In this document: piece after piece, positions 1 to 6,073 of the stretch
Position numbering within the stretch: the first letter of the stretch is position 1
How the letters are laid out: each line of letters opens with the position of its first letter
Assembly: GCA_027026295.1 (NCBI GenBank)
Contig: JALVOR010000079.1
Location: 1-18,297 of the forward strand
Origin: Anaerolineales bacterium
Lineage (GTDB): Bacteria > Chloroflexota > Anaerolineae > Anaerolineales > DRMV01
Length of the DNA: 18,297 nt
Reading direction: 5' to 3'
Translations under genes and position numbers: made by a program
Notes under the pieces: generated by a model
Told to the model about the DNA's origin: nothing
Database searches by the model: none
Seen by the model: the letters and a program-made list of their open reading frames with translations, nothing else

Positions 1-106
1 CCCACTGCGCGTCGGCGTCGACGCTTTGCGGCGTCTGGCTTCTCCGCGCCTCGGCGTTAACCCTTGGGCGTTCCAAAACACCAGTGCACCTTCGCCATCA
101 TCCGCG
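1..106. other. Non-coding segment downstream of RNase Z
   Basis: No convincing gene is seen. The sequence is rich in degenerate words such as TCCGCG, TTCGCGG and TTGGGCG. These resemble the short tandem repeat arrays found elsewhere in the window, near 2871-2952. No terminator hairpin with a T-run is visible for the RNase Z transcript, which may continue to the left. Confidence 0.5.
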
Positions 107-1069
107 TCATTCGCGGCCCATTCGCCGCTTTTGCGGGCGTTCCATCATCACTTCGCCGCGACGAATCTGGAAACGGTCGAAATCGCGCGCCACCACGGTG
201 TTGGGGAAAATTTCCCGCGCCTCGCGGAGCACATCCTGCTCGCGGTAACGGCGGGAAAGGTGGGTCAGCACCAGATGCTTCACCCCGGCTTCGGCAGCCA
301 GTGTGGCCGCCTGCTTCGCCGTCAGGTGGGCGAAGCGCCGCGCCATGTCGGCTTCCTCTTCGAGATAGGTGGCTTCCGTCACCAACACATCCGCATCGCG
401 GCAAATGGCCGTCAGTTCCCCGGTGTGCCCCACATCGCCGGTATGAATGTAGCGCGCGCCGCGGTGCAGCGGCCCCAAAACATCATCGGGCTGCACCACA
501 CGCCCATCGGCCAGGGTGATTGCCTGCCCCTGCACCAACGCCTTCCGCTCCGGGCCGGGGGGCACGCCCAACGCCTCGGCTTTTTCGGGCAGAAAATGGC
601 GGCGGCCTTTTTCCTCGAAAGCATAGCCATAGCAATCCGGGCTGCGGTGCCGCACAGGGAAAGCGGTGATGGTGAAATCGTCGGCTTTGAAAATCACGCC
701 GGGCTTCACCGGAATCAAAGCGACCTCAACGGGTGGACGATGGCCGCCCAGCACCACATCGAAAAGCAGCACCTTCACCCGCGCCAGCGCCCACGGGCCG
801 GCGTAGATTTCCAGATAATCGAGGGCTTCCCAGCGCATCAGGGTGGAAAGCAGCCCGCCCAGCCCCAGAATGTGGTCGAGATGCCCGTGGGTAATCAGGA
901 TGCGGTTGAGGCGCTTGAACCCCACCCCGGCGCGTAAAATCTGCCGCTGGGTACCCTCGCCACAGTCCAGCAGAAAGCGGTATTCATCGTGCTGCACCAA
1001 ATGCGCCGACAGCCCCCGATGCACCGAGGGCGCCGAAGCCGAAGTGCCTAAAAAAGTCAGTTCAAACAA
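107..1069 (-). CDS. rnz: Ribonuclease Z (tRNA 3' endonuclease)
   Basis: About 320 aa, the usual length of short-form RNase Z. It is a metallo-beta-lactamase-fold zinc nuclease that removes 3' trailers from tRNA precursors in the cytoplasm. The zinc-binding HxHxDH motif is intact (H61, H63, D65, H66 counted from the chosen start). Further likely ligands or catalytic residues are H141 ([11 protein letters not shown]), D212 (HTGDVGH), H248 (AHLT) and H270 (THLS). The N-terminus reads [14 protein letters not shown], typical of the family. I chose the TTG at 1069 because a GGGAG Shine-Dalgarno (1078-1082) lies 8 nt upstream and the protein then begins where homologues do. An upstream in-frame TTG at 1099 lies inside repeats and lacks such a site. 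The last few residues are encoded by sequence resembling the intergenic CGCGAATGA-type repeats. The gene lies 116 bp downstream of the UPF0104 gene on the same strand and may be co-transcribed with it. Confidence 0.9.
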   Translation of the reverse strand: MFELTFLGTSASAPSVHRGLSAHLVQHDEYRFLLDCGEGTQRQILRAGVGFKRLNRILITHGHLDHILGLGGLLSTLMRWEALDYLEIYAGPWALARVKVLLFDVVLGGHRPPVEVALIPVKPGVIFKADDFTITAFPVRHRSPDCYGYAFEEKGRRHFLPEKAEALGVPPGPERKALVQGQAITLADGRVVQPDDVLGPLHRGARYIHTGDVGHTGELTAICRDADVLVTEATYLEEEADMARRFAHLTAKQAATLAAEAGVKHLVLTHLSRRYREQDVLREAREIFPNTVVARDFDRFQIRRGEVMMERPQKRRMGRE

Positions 1070-1077
1070 AGTGCTTA

Positions 1078-1082
1078 CTCCC
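1078..1082 (-). promoter_or_regulatory. Shine-Dalgarno deciding the rnz start
   Basis: The minus strand reads GGGAG 8 nt before the TTG at 1069. This supports TTG 1069 over the longer in-frame start at 1099, which sits in the repeat array. Confidence 0.55.
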
Positions 1083-1093
1083 GTAGGTTGATG

Positions 1094-1192
1094 CGTCAAC
1101 TCGTCAATTTGTCAATTCGTCAATTCGGAACGCCTCACGAATCACGACTCACGACTCACGAAGTAACGACTCACGAAGTAACAACTCACGAC
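1094..1192. repeat. Short tandem repeat arrays in the UPF0104-rnz spacer
   Basis: Two arrays are adjacent. From 1101 to 1124 there are three 8-mers of type TCGTCAAT, preceded by a related CGTCAAC. From 1135 to 1192 there are six 7-mers of type TCACGAC/TCACGAA, interrupted by two 8-mers GTAACGAC and GTAACAAC. The stop codon of the UPF0104 gene (1186-1188) lies inside the last 7-mer. Read on the minus strand the block contains TTACTTCG twice, the reverse of the CGAAGTAA family found upstream of nuo genes. Confidence 0.85.
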
Positions 1193-2184
1193 TCCACCTG
1201 CGCTTCCAGGTCAGCGGGTTTGACGCCTTCCTGCGCCAGATAATACGCGCCCAGCAGGGTAATCGGCAGCCAGAGGGCGACATGCAACACTAACGTATAG
1301 CCCGCAGCAACGCCGCGTGCCACGCCGTAAGCCATCAGCACCGCAATGCCGGGGGTATCGAAAGTGCCTACATAGCCCGGCGCAGAAGGCAGCGTGGTGG
1401 CTAAGTTGACCACGCCGTTCATCAGCATCAGCGTGAAAAAACTCACCTTGAAGGGGAAAGCATGCATCACAAACCAGTATTTGCCGGTTTCCAGCAGCCA
1501 GATGAGCAACGAAGTAAGAAACACCATCAATGCCTCACGGGGGGAACGCAGTGCCTCCAACCCCGAAAGGAATTTCAGCCCCACCGAGAGCACACCTTCC
1601 CGAAAACGGCGGGGCACAAAGCGCACGCCCCACGCCAGCACGCCTTCGGCCTTCTGCGGGAACATGGCCGCCAGCAGGAAAGCCGCTAATGCTCCCAAGA
1701 ACGCCACCGCCCCGCCCACAGCAAGGTTTTGAATGCTGCCCATGAAACCCGAACTGGCCGTCAGGCGCGCCACTTCAGGCAAATTGAGGAACACGAAAGC
1801 CAGCATCACCACGCCATCGTAAACCCGCTCGACCAGAATAGTGCTCAGCGAAGCCGACACCGGCACGCCTTCGTGGCGTTTGAGCAACACCGCCCGCAGC
1901 AATTCACCGGCGCGCGCGGGGTAAATGTTGTTGCCCATATAGCCAATCGCCACCAAGCGGAACATGGTACGGGTGGGCACCGGCTTCAGCGGGCGAATAA
2001 GGTAATGCCAGCGCCAGGCGCGCACCACCACCGCCACAAAATAAACGGCGATGCCCGGCAGCAGCCACCAGTAGTTGGCGTGGCGCAGGGCTTCCCAGAA
2101 CGCTGCCAGCCGCATTCCCTTGAGCGCGAGGTAAAGAAACCCCGCGCTGATTGCAATGCCCAACACAAAATGCCATCGTTTCAT
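1186..2184 (-). CDS. Flippase-like (UPF0104 / lysylphosphatidylglycerol synthase TM domain) membrane protein
   Basis: An integral membrane protein of 332 aa with about eight hydrophobic segments spread over its whole length. The signature RAGELLRA (about residues 91-98) and the following VERVYDG (about 118-124) are characteristic of the UPF0104/lysylphosphatidylglycerol synthetase transmembrane family. A second conserved part, around LPSAPGYVGTFD (residues 265-276), is also present. Family members act in moving or modifying lipids or lipid-linked glycans, but the substrate cannot be told from sequence, and no lysyl-transferase domain is attached. I chose the ATG at 2184, which gives MKRWHF and leads straight into the first membrane segment. 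An in-frame extension to 2316 would run through a repeat element and encode low-plausibility sequence. TACAAT lies only 7 nt upstream, so the mRNA may be leaderless. The C-terminal stop lies in a repeat array. Confidence 0.8.
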   Translation of the reverse strand: MKRWHFVLGIAISAGFLYLALKGMRLAAFWEALRHANYWWLLPGIAVYFVAVVVRAWRWHYLIRPLKPVPTRTMFRLVAIGYMGNNIYPARAGELLRAVLLKRHEGVPVSASLSTILVERVYDGVVMLAFVFLNLPEVARLTASSGFMGSIQNLAVGGAVAFLGALAAFLLAAMFPQKAEGVLAWGVRFVPRRFREGVLSVGLKFLSGLEALRSPREALMVFLTSLLIWLLETGKYWFVMHAFPFKVSFFTLMLMNGVVNLATTLPSAPGYVGTFDTPGIAVLMAYGVARGVAAGYTLVLHVALWLPITLLGAYYLAQEGVKPADLEAQVES

Positions 2185-2191
2185 GGCGCTG

Positions 2192-2197
2192 ATTGTA
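2192..2197 (-). promoter_or_regulatory. Possible -10 element for the UPF0104 gene (leaderless)
   Basis: The minus strand reads TACAAT, followed by 7 nt and the ATG at 2184. No good -35 is visible at 16-18 nt. If used, transcription would start at or next to the start codon. Confidence 0.3.
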
Positions 2198-2281
2198 CCA
2201 TTGAGTGGGGTAGTCAGGTAGTTGGGTGGTCGTGCGGGGGCGTGCAAACGGGGTGGGCAAAGGCCCGCCTCTCCCTCCAGG

Positions 2282-2488
2282 CCTGATTGACTGACAAAAC
2301 TTTGGCCGTTTACCAAATCTCTCCTATCCCCCGCTGAGCCTCGCTGGCGCTCGGCTCATCTGCCCCCTTCCCTCCCTTAGTAAGGGAGGGAAGGGGGCGG
2401 CTACGGCGACGCAACAGCGTTGCCGTAGCGGGGAAAGGGAGGGATCAAGCCCCAAAAGTGATGCAGGGAGATTTGTCAGTCAACCAGG
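2282..2488. mobile_element. MITE-like inverted-repeat element with cloverleaf core
   Basis: The ends are inverted copies over 17 bp with one mismatch: CCTGATTGACTGACAAA at 2282-2298 and TTTGTCAGTCAACCAGG at 2472-2488. Inside is a long imperfect palindrome (2321-2441). No coding capacity is present and I find no clear target duplication outside the termini. It may therefore be a decayed MITE or a large REP-type element rather than a recent insertion. Confidence 0.5.
2321..2441. repeat. Cloverleaf-like palindrome inside the 2282-2488 element
   Basis: The outer stem pairs CTCCTATCCCCCGC (2321-2334) with GCGGGGAAAGGGAG, imperfectly. Side arm 1 is TGAGCC...GGCTCA (2335-2358). The central stem is perfect over 17 bp (2363-2379 with 2381-2397, a C-rich/G-rich pair). 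Side arm 2 is 2401-2428, a 12-bp stem with one G-T pair and an AACA loop. Confidence 0.75.
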
Positions 2489-2559
2489 TCTTCTGTGTTT
2501 TCACCCGCCATTTCCAAAACCCGCGGGGGCTTCGTGGGGGCACAGCGCCCTTTTGGAGT

Positions 2560-2577
2560 GCGGTGCTCCAGCGCCGC
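2560..2577. repeat. Short GC-rich hairpin
   Basis: GCGGTGCT pairs with AGCGCCGC across a CC loop, 8 bp with one G-T pair. The context TTTTGGAGTGCGGTGCT resembles dispersed palindromic elements common in environmental bacterial genomes. No T-run follows, so it is not a terminator. Confidence 0.4.
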
Positions 2578-2688
2578 TCTTCCAGGCAGTGCTGCTGTTA
2601 CAACCGTCGCGGCAAATTGCTTTGCGCCTTGGCGTTCTTCCCGCAGCCCGTTCTTCCAAGGCTGAATGGTTAGGTGCCACACAACCAA

Positions 2689-2719
2689 AAAAGCCCCGTG
2701 CTCATCACACGGGGCTTTT
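2689..2719 (-). terminator. Intrinsic terminator of the nuo operon
   Basis: A perfect 12-bp inverted repeat AAAAGCCCCGTG / CACGGGGCTTTT surrounds a 7-nt loop. On the minus strand the GC stem is followed by six T, which makes a strong rho-independent terminator about 250 bp past the nuoN stop. On the plus strand only four T follow, so it may also act weakly in reverse. It separates nuo transcription from the UPF0104 and rnz genes. Confidence 0.85.
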
Positions 2720-2756
2720 GCTTTGCGGGGTCTATTCAGCCTCAGCCAAGAAAAAC

Positions 2757-2816
2757 CGCAGATTTCGCAGATTCCGCAGAAAAACATCCACAGATTTCAC
2801 AGATGAGCACAGATTG
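2757..2816. repeat. Tandem 9-mer array, CRCAGATTT type
   Basis: Units CGCAGATTT, CGCAGATTC, CGCAGAAAA, CACAGATTT, CACAGATGAG and CACAGATTG follow one another with a short break in the middle. This degenerate family differs from the arrays inside the nuo operon. It lies between the nuo terminator and nuoN, so it would be in the 3' untranslated part of the nuo mRNA. Confidence 0.75.
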
Positions 2817-2870
2817 GTGTTGATGGGGCGAAAGAAGAAAGGCGCTGAAAAGCGCAACACTCACTTCCGT

Positions 2871-2908
2871 TTCTTGGCGGTCTTGGCGTCATCTTGGCGA
2901 CCTTGGCG
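2871..2908. repeat. Tandem 9-mer array, CTTGGCG type
   Basis: Units TTCTTGGCG, GTCTTGGCG, TCATCTTGGCG and ACCTTGGCG are consecutive. The same family occurs at 4468-4503 between nuoM and nuoN, again just downstream of a nuo stop codon in the mRNA sense. Confidence 0.8.
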
Positions 2909-2916
2909 TCCTAAAA

Positions 2917-2952
2917 ATCCGCGGCCATCCGTTTTATCCGCGTTATCCGCGG
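2917..2952. repeat. ATCCGCG-type degenerate array
   Basis: ATCCGCGG, CCATCCG, TTTTATCCGCG and TTATCCGCGG are strung together just past the nuoN stop. Related words occur at the extreme left of the window (about 90-125), where they run into the end of rnz. Confidence 0.65.
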
Positions 2953-2970
2953 CCTGTTTTTTCAAGCGGG

Positions 2971-4413
2971 TTACAACCTCAACACCGCCTGCAACGCCCA
3001 CTGGAAGGCAGGGGCAACCACCACGCCCAGCACCACCGTGACAATGGCCGCCGCGCCCACGCTCAGGTTCAGCCAGCCGTCGCCGCGGGCTTCGGGTTCG
3101 CCCTCTTTCATGTACATCGTGGTCACGACCCGCATGTAGTAGTAAACCGAAACCACCGAAGCGAGCACACCGACCACCGCCAGCCCGATGAAGCCGCCTT
3201 CCACGGCCACGCGGAAGAGGTAGAACTTGCCCACAAAGCCCACCGTGGGCGGGAAGCCGCCAAAGGAGAGCATGAACACGGTCATTGCCAGCGCCAGCCA
3301 CGGGTGCCTGCGCCCCAAGCCAGCGTAATCGGCAATTTCCAGCCCCTTGCCCTCGGCGCGTTCCAGGGCAATCACCACCGCCCACGCGCCGAAGTTGGTC
3401 ACGGCATATGCCAGCAGGTAGAAGAGCACCGCAGCCACCGCCGCCGGGGCCAGTTTGGCATCGGCAAAGGCGACCACCGCCACCAGCATGTAGCCCACAT
3501 GGGCAATGCTGGAATAAGCCAGCATCCGCTTGATGTTCTTCTGCGCCAGGGCAGCGAGGTTGCCCACCAGCATGGTGAGCAGGGCAATCGCCCAAACTAT
3601 GGGCGTCAACTGCCCACCCAGTTGCGGGAACGCCAGCACCAGCACCCGCAGCAGCGCAGCCATGCCGCCCACCTTGGCGCTGACCGCCATGAAGCCCGTC
3701 ACCGACGAAGGCGCGCCCTGATAGACATCCGGCGTCCACATATGGAAGGGCACGGCGGCAATCTTGAAGCCCAGCCCCACCAGCAGCAACCCGCCGCCCA
3801 GCGCCAGCAGCAGCATGTTGGCGCTGCCCGCACTCACAGCGGCAGCAATGGCGGCAATCGTCGTCGAGCCGGTTGCACCGTAGGTCATGGCAATGCCATA
3901 GACGAGGAAAGCAGCGGCAAAAGCGCCCAGCAGAAAATACTTAAGGGCGGCTTCCTCGCCGTCTTCCCGCTTGCGGGCAAAGGCCGAGAGCACATAGAGG
4001 GGAATGGACAGCAACTCCAGCGCCAGGAACATCACCATCAGGTCGGCGGCTTTTGCCATCAGCATTGCCCCCGCCACCGAAAACAGCAGCAGGATGTAAT
4101 ACTCGCCGCGGGCGATTTCCAGGCGCTTGAGATAATCATAGGCCAGCAAAATGCCCACCACACCGCTCGCTGCTGCCAGGGCTTCCATAAAGGTGGCAAA
4201 CCCGTCAGAAACCACCATGCCGCCGAAGGCGCTTCCCAGGCCGCTACCCTGCGCCAGCGCAAAGCCCAGCGCCACGGCTAGGCCTGCTGCGGCCAGCAAA
4301 GCCGTCCAGCCCTTGCGTGCCTTGAGGATGAACGCGTCGAGCAGCAGCAGCACGCTTGCCCACACCACCAGCACGGTTTCCGGCAGCAGGGTGGTGAAAT
4401 CGGAAAAGGTCAT
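2971..4413 (-). CDS. nuoN: NADH-quinone oxidoreductase subunit N
   Basis: 480 aa, normal for NuoN, an antiporter-like membrane subunit of complex I that helps pump protons. It is hydrophobic throughout, with about 14 membrane segments expected. The key charged residues of the family are in place: E133 (ALELLSIPLY), K158 (ALKYFLLGAF), K217 (FKIAAVPFHMW) and K247 (SAKVGG), matching the spacing of E. coli NuoN. The ATG at 4413 is preceded by CGAGG. That Shine-Dalgarno forms the end of an 8-nt repeat array. It is the last gene of the operon, 94 bp from nuoM, and the intrinsic terminator follows at 2689-2719. Confidence 0.96.
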   Translation of the reverse strand: MTFSDFTTLLPETVLVVWASVLLLLDAFILKARKGWTALLAAAGLAVALGFALAQGSGLGSAFGGMVVSDGFATFMEALAAASGVVGILLAYDYLKRLEIARGEYYILLLFSVAGAMLMAKAADLMVMFLALELLSIPLYVLSAFARKREDGEEAALKYFLLGAFAAAFLVYGIAMTYGATGSTTIAAIAAAVSAGSANMLLLALGGGLLLVGLGFKIAAVPFHMWTPDVYQGAPSSVTGFMAVSAKVGGMAALLRVLVLAFPQLGGQLTPIVWAIALLTMLVGNLAALAQKNIKRMLAYSSIAHVGYMLVAVVAFADAKLAPAAVAAVLFYLLAYAVTNFGAWAVVIALERAEGKGLEIADYAGLGRRHPWLALAMTVFMLSFGGFPPTVGFVGKFYLFRVAVEGGFIGLAVVGVLASVVSVYYYMRVVTTMYMKEGEPEARGDGWLNLSVGAAAIVTVVLGVVVAPAFQWALQAVLRL

Positions 4414-4415
4414 GA

Positions 4416-4503
4416 TATCCTCGTCGCTTCGTTACTTCGTTACCTGGTTACTCGGTAACCTGCTTCCCTTAGCGACCTTGGCGCTTTTGGCGCCCCTAGC
4501 GTT
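4416..4503. repeat. Composite repeat spacer between nuoM and nuoN
   Basis: In plus orientation six 8-mers run 4416-4463: TATCCTCG, TCGCTTCG, TTACTTCG, TTACCTGG, TTACTCGG, TAACCTGC. After a short join, four 9-mers run 4468-4503: CTTAGCGAC, CTTGGCGCT, TTTGGCGCC, CCTAGCGTT. In the mRNA sense the 9-mers follow the nuoM stop and the 8-mers end at the nuoN ribosome-binding site. Confidence 0.85.
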
Positions 4504-4507
4504 GGCA

Positions 4508-6013
4508 CTAATGCATTGCTAACACCGCAGCCTGCAGGCCACCGGCCATCTTTTCCACCGCAGGCATCATCAGGTTGAAGAAGGGCGCAGGATGCAAACC
4601 AATCCAGAAGATGAACACCGTCAGCACGGCCATCACGGTAATCTCGCGCCAATTGAGGTCTTTCAGGCTCAGGTTCTTTTCCTTCACCGGCCCCAGGAAG
4701 ACCTTCTGGAGCATCACCAGGATATAGACCGCCGCGAGCACGATGCCCAAAGCGGCGCTAATGGCAAACGCCGGCCCCAACACAGGCGATTCGAAAGCGC
4801 CCATCAAAATCGTGAATTCGCCAATGAACCCGTTCATGCCGGGCAAGCCCATCGAGGAAAGCGCCACGATGATGGAGAAAGCGCCATAAATCGGCATGAT
4901 CTTCCACAGGCCGCCAAAGGCGCTCAGGTCGCGGGTATGGGTGCGTTCATAGATGATGCCCACGATAAGGAACAATGCGCCCGTGCTGATGCCGTGGTTG
5001 ATCATCTGCAAGATGCCGCCAGCGATGCCGCGGGCGTTGAGGGCAAACAGGCCTAACATCACAAAACCAAGGTGGCTCACCGAAGTGTAGGCAACCAGTT
5101 TCTTGAAATCCTTTTGGGCATAGGCCACCATTGCGCCGTAAATGATGCCGATGATGGCAAGCACCGCAATCGGCACGGCAAACCTCACCGACGCCTCAGG
5201 GAAGAGGGAAAGGTTGAAGCGCAGGAAACCGTAGGTACCCATCTTCAGCAAGACGCCCGCCAGAATGACCGAACCGGCGGTGGGGGCTTCCACGTGGGCG
5301 TCGGGCAACCACGAGTGCAGCGGCCACATCGGCACCTTGATGGCAAAAGCCAGCGCAAACGCCCAGAACAGCCAGGTTTGCAGGTGGGCAGGCACACTGC
5401 CTTTTGCCAGCAACTCAGGCAGCGAGAAAGTGCCCTGGCTCAAACCCAGCCACAGGATGGCAACCAGCATCAGCACCGAGCCGACCATGGTATAGAGCAT
5501 GAACTTGATAGCCGAGTAGGTGCGCCGCGGGCCGCCCCAAATGCCGATAATGAAATACATCGGCACCAGGCTGAATTCCCAGAAGACGAAGAAGGTGAAC
5601 AGATCCAGCGCCAGGAACACGCCCAGCATGCCGACTTCCATCACCAGGAAGGCAATGGCAAATTCCTTCACCCGGTCTTCGATTGCCGTCCACGCAGAGA
5701 AAATGGAAATCGGCGTCAGTAGGGTGGTCAGCAACACCAGGAGGATGCTCAGGCCGTCCACGCCCAAAGCATAGTGAATCTCAAAGCCGCCGGTTTTCAT
5801 CCAGACCTTGTCATACACCATCTGGAAGCCGGGGTTTTGGGCATGAAAGGCCATCAACATCTGCAGGGAAACGAAGAACGACACCAGCGACGTGATTACT
5901 GCCGTCCAGCGAATGGCGTCCTTGCGCTCCCGCGGGATGAGCAAAATGATTGCCACACCCACAAGGGGAAAGAAGGTCATCAGGTTGAGCGGATTCATCA
6001 GGAAGTCCATCAT
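4508..6013 (-). CDS. nuoM: NADH-quinone oxidoreductase subunit M
   Basis: 501 aa, typical for NuoM, the second antiporter-like proton-pumping subunit of the complex I membrane arm. The key residues are present: E146 in FFVFWEFSLVPMYF, K226 in FAIKVPMWPLHSWLPDAH and K257 in LLKMGTYG, the equivalents of E. coli E144, K234 and K265. The start is the first of two consecutive ATG codons (6013, 6010), preceded by GACGAGG with a 4-nt gap. It lies 53 bp after nuoL and 94 bp before nuoN. The C-terminus (LAMH, then TAG) meets a CTTGGCG-type repeat array almost immediately. Confidence 0.97.
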   Translation of the reverse strand: MMDFLMNPLNLMTFFPLVGVAIILLIPRERKDAIRWTAVITSLVSFFVSLQMLMAFHAQNPGFQMVYDKVWMKTGGFEIHYALGVDGLSILLVLLTTLLTPISIFSAWTAIEDRVKEFAIAFLVMEVGMLGVFLALDLFTFFVFWEFSLVPMYFIIGIWGGPRRTYSAIKFMLYTMVGSVLMLVAILWLGLSQGTFSLPELLAKGSVPAHLQTWLFWAFALAFAIKVPMWPLHSWLPDAHVEAPTAGSVILAGVLLKMGTYGFLRFNLSLFPEASVRFAVPIAVLAIIGIIYGAMVAYAQKDFKKLVAYTSVSHLGFVMLGLFALNARGIAGGILQMINHGISTGALFLIVGIIYERTHTRDLSAFGGLWKIMPIYGAFSIIVALSSMGLPGMNGFIGEFTILMGAFESPVLGPAFAISAALGIVLAAVYILVMLQKVFLGPVKEKNLSLKDLNWREITVMAVLTVFIFWIGLHPAPFFNLMMPAVEKMAGGLQAAVLAMH

Positions 6014-6055
6014 GCTACCTCGTCTTTAATAGGATTCTTCCAACGCGTAAACTCA

Positions 6056-6073
6056 GCGGTACAATTTTACCGC
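6056..6073 (-). other. Small hairpin over the nuoL stop codon
   Basis: GCGGTA pairs perfectly with TACCGC across a 6-nt loop, with the nuoL stop TAA at its edge. There is no T-run, so it is not a terminator. It could mark or stabilise an mRNA end or be chance. Confidence 0.3.

Larger units (their letters stand above)
2185..2970. other. 786-bp gene-free, repeat-rich stretch between nuoN and the UPF0104 gene
   Basis: No open frame here looks like a protein gene. In order it holds: a possible -10 for the downstream gene (2192-2197); an inverted-repeat element with a cloverleaf-like core (2282-2488); a small GC-rich hairpin (2560-2577); an intrinsic terminator (2689-2719); and three separate short tandem repeat arrays (2757-2816, 2871-2908, 2917-2952). 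It reads as a landing zone for several unrelated repeat families downstream of the nuo operon. Confidence 0.75.

Noticed and set aside
26..937. Plus-strand open frame antisense to rnz (303 codons)
   Set aside because: rnz on the minus strand has the full metallo-beta-lactamase motif set; the plus reading shows none.
2185..2316. N-terminal extension of the UPF0104 protein to 2316
   Set aside because: It would include the terminus of the 2282-2488 element and non-membrane, proline-rich sequence. The start at 2184 leads directly into the first helix.
2842..2855. GCGCT-GAAA-AGCGC hairpin
   Set aside because: A 5-bp stem with a tetraloop and no T-run; too small to call without conservation.
2458..3041. 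Small open frames in the nuoN-UPF0104 intergenic stretch
   Set aside because: They run through hairpins, the terminator and tandem arrays, and give no protein-like composition.
3304..4281. Plus-strand open frame antisense to nuoN (325 codons)
   Set aside because: Gln/His/Arg-rich shadow of a membrane protein gene, with no recognisable domain or ribosome-binding site.
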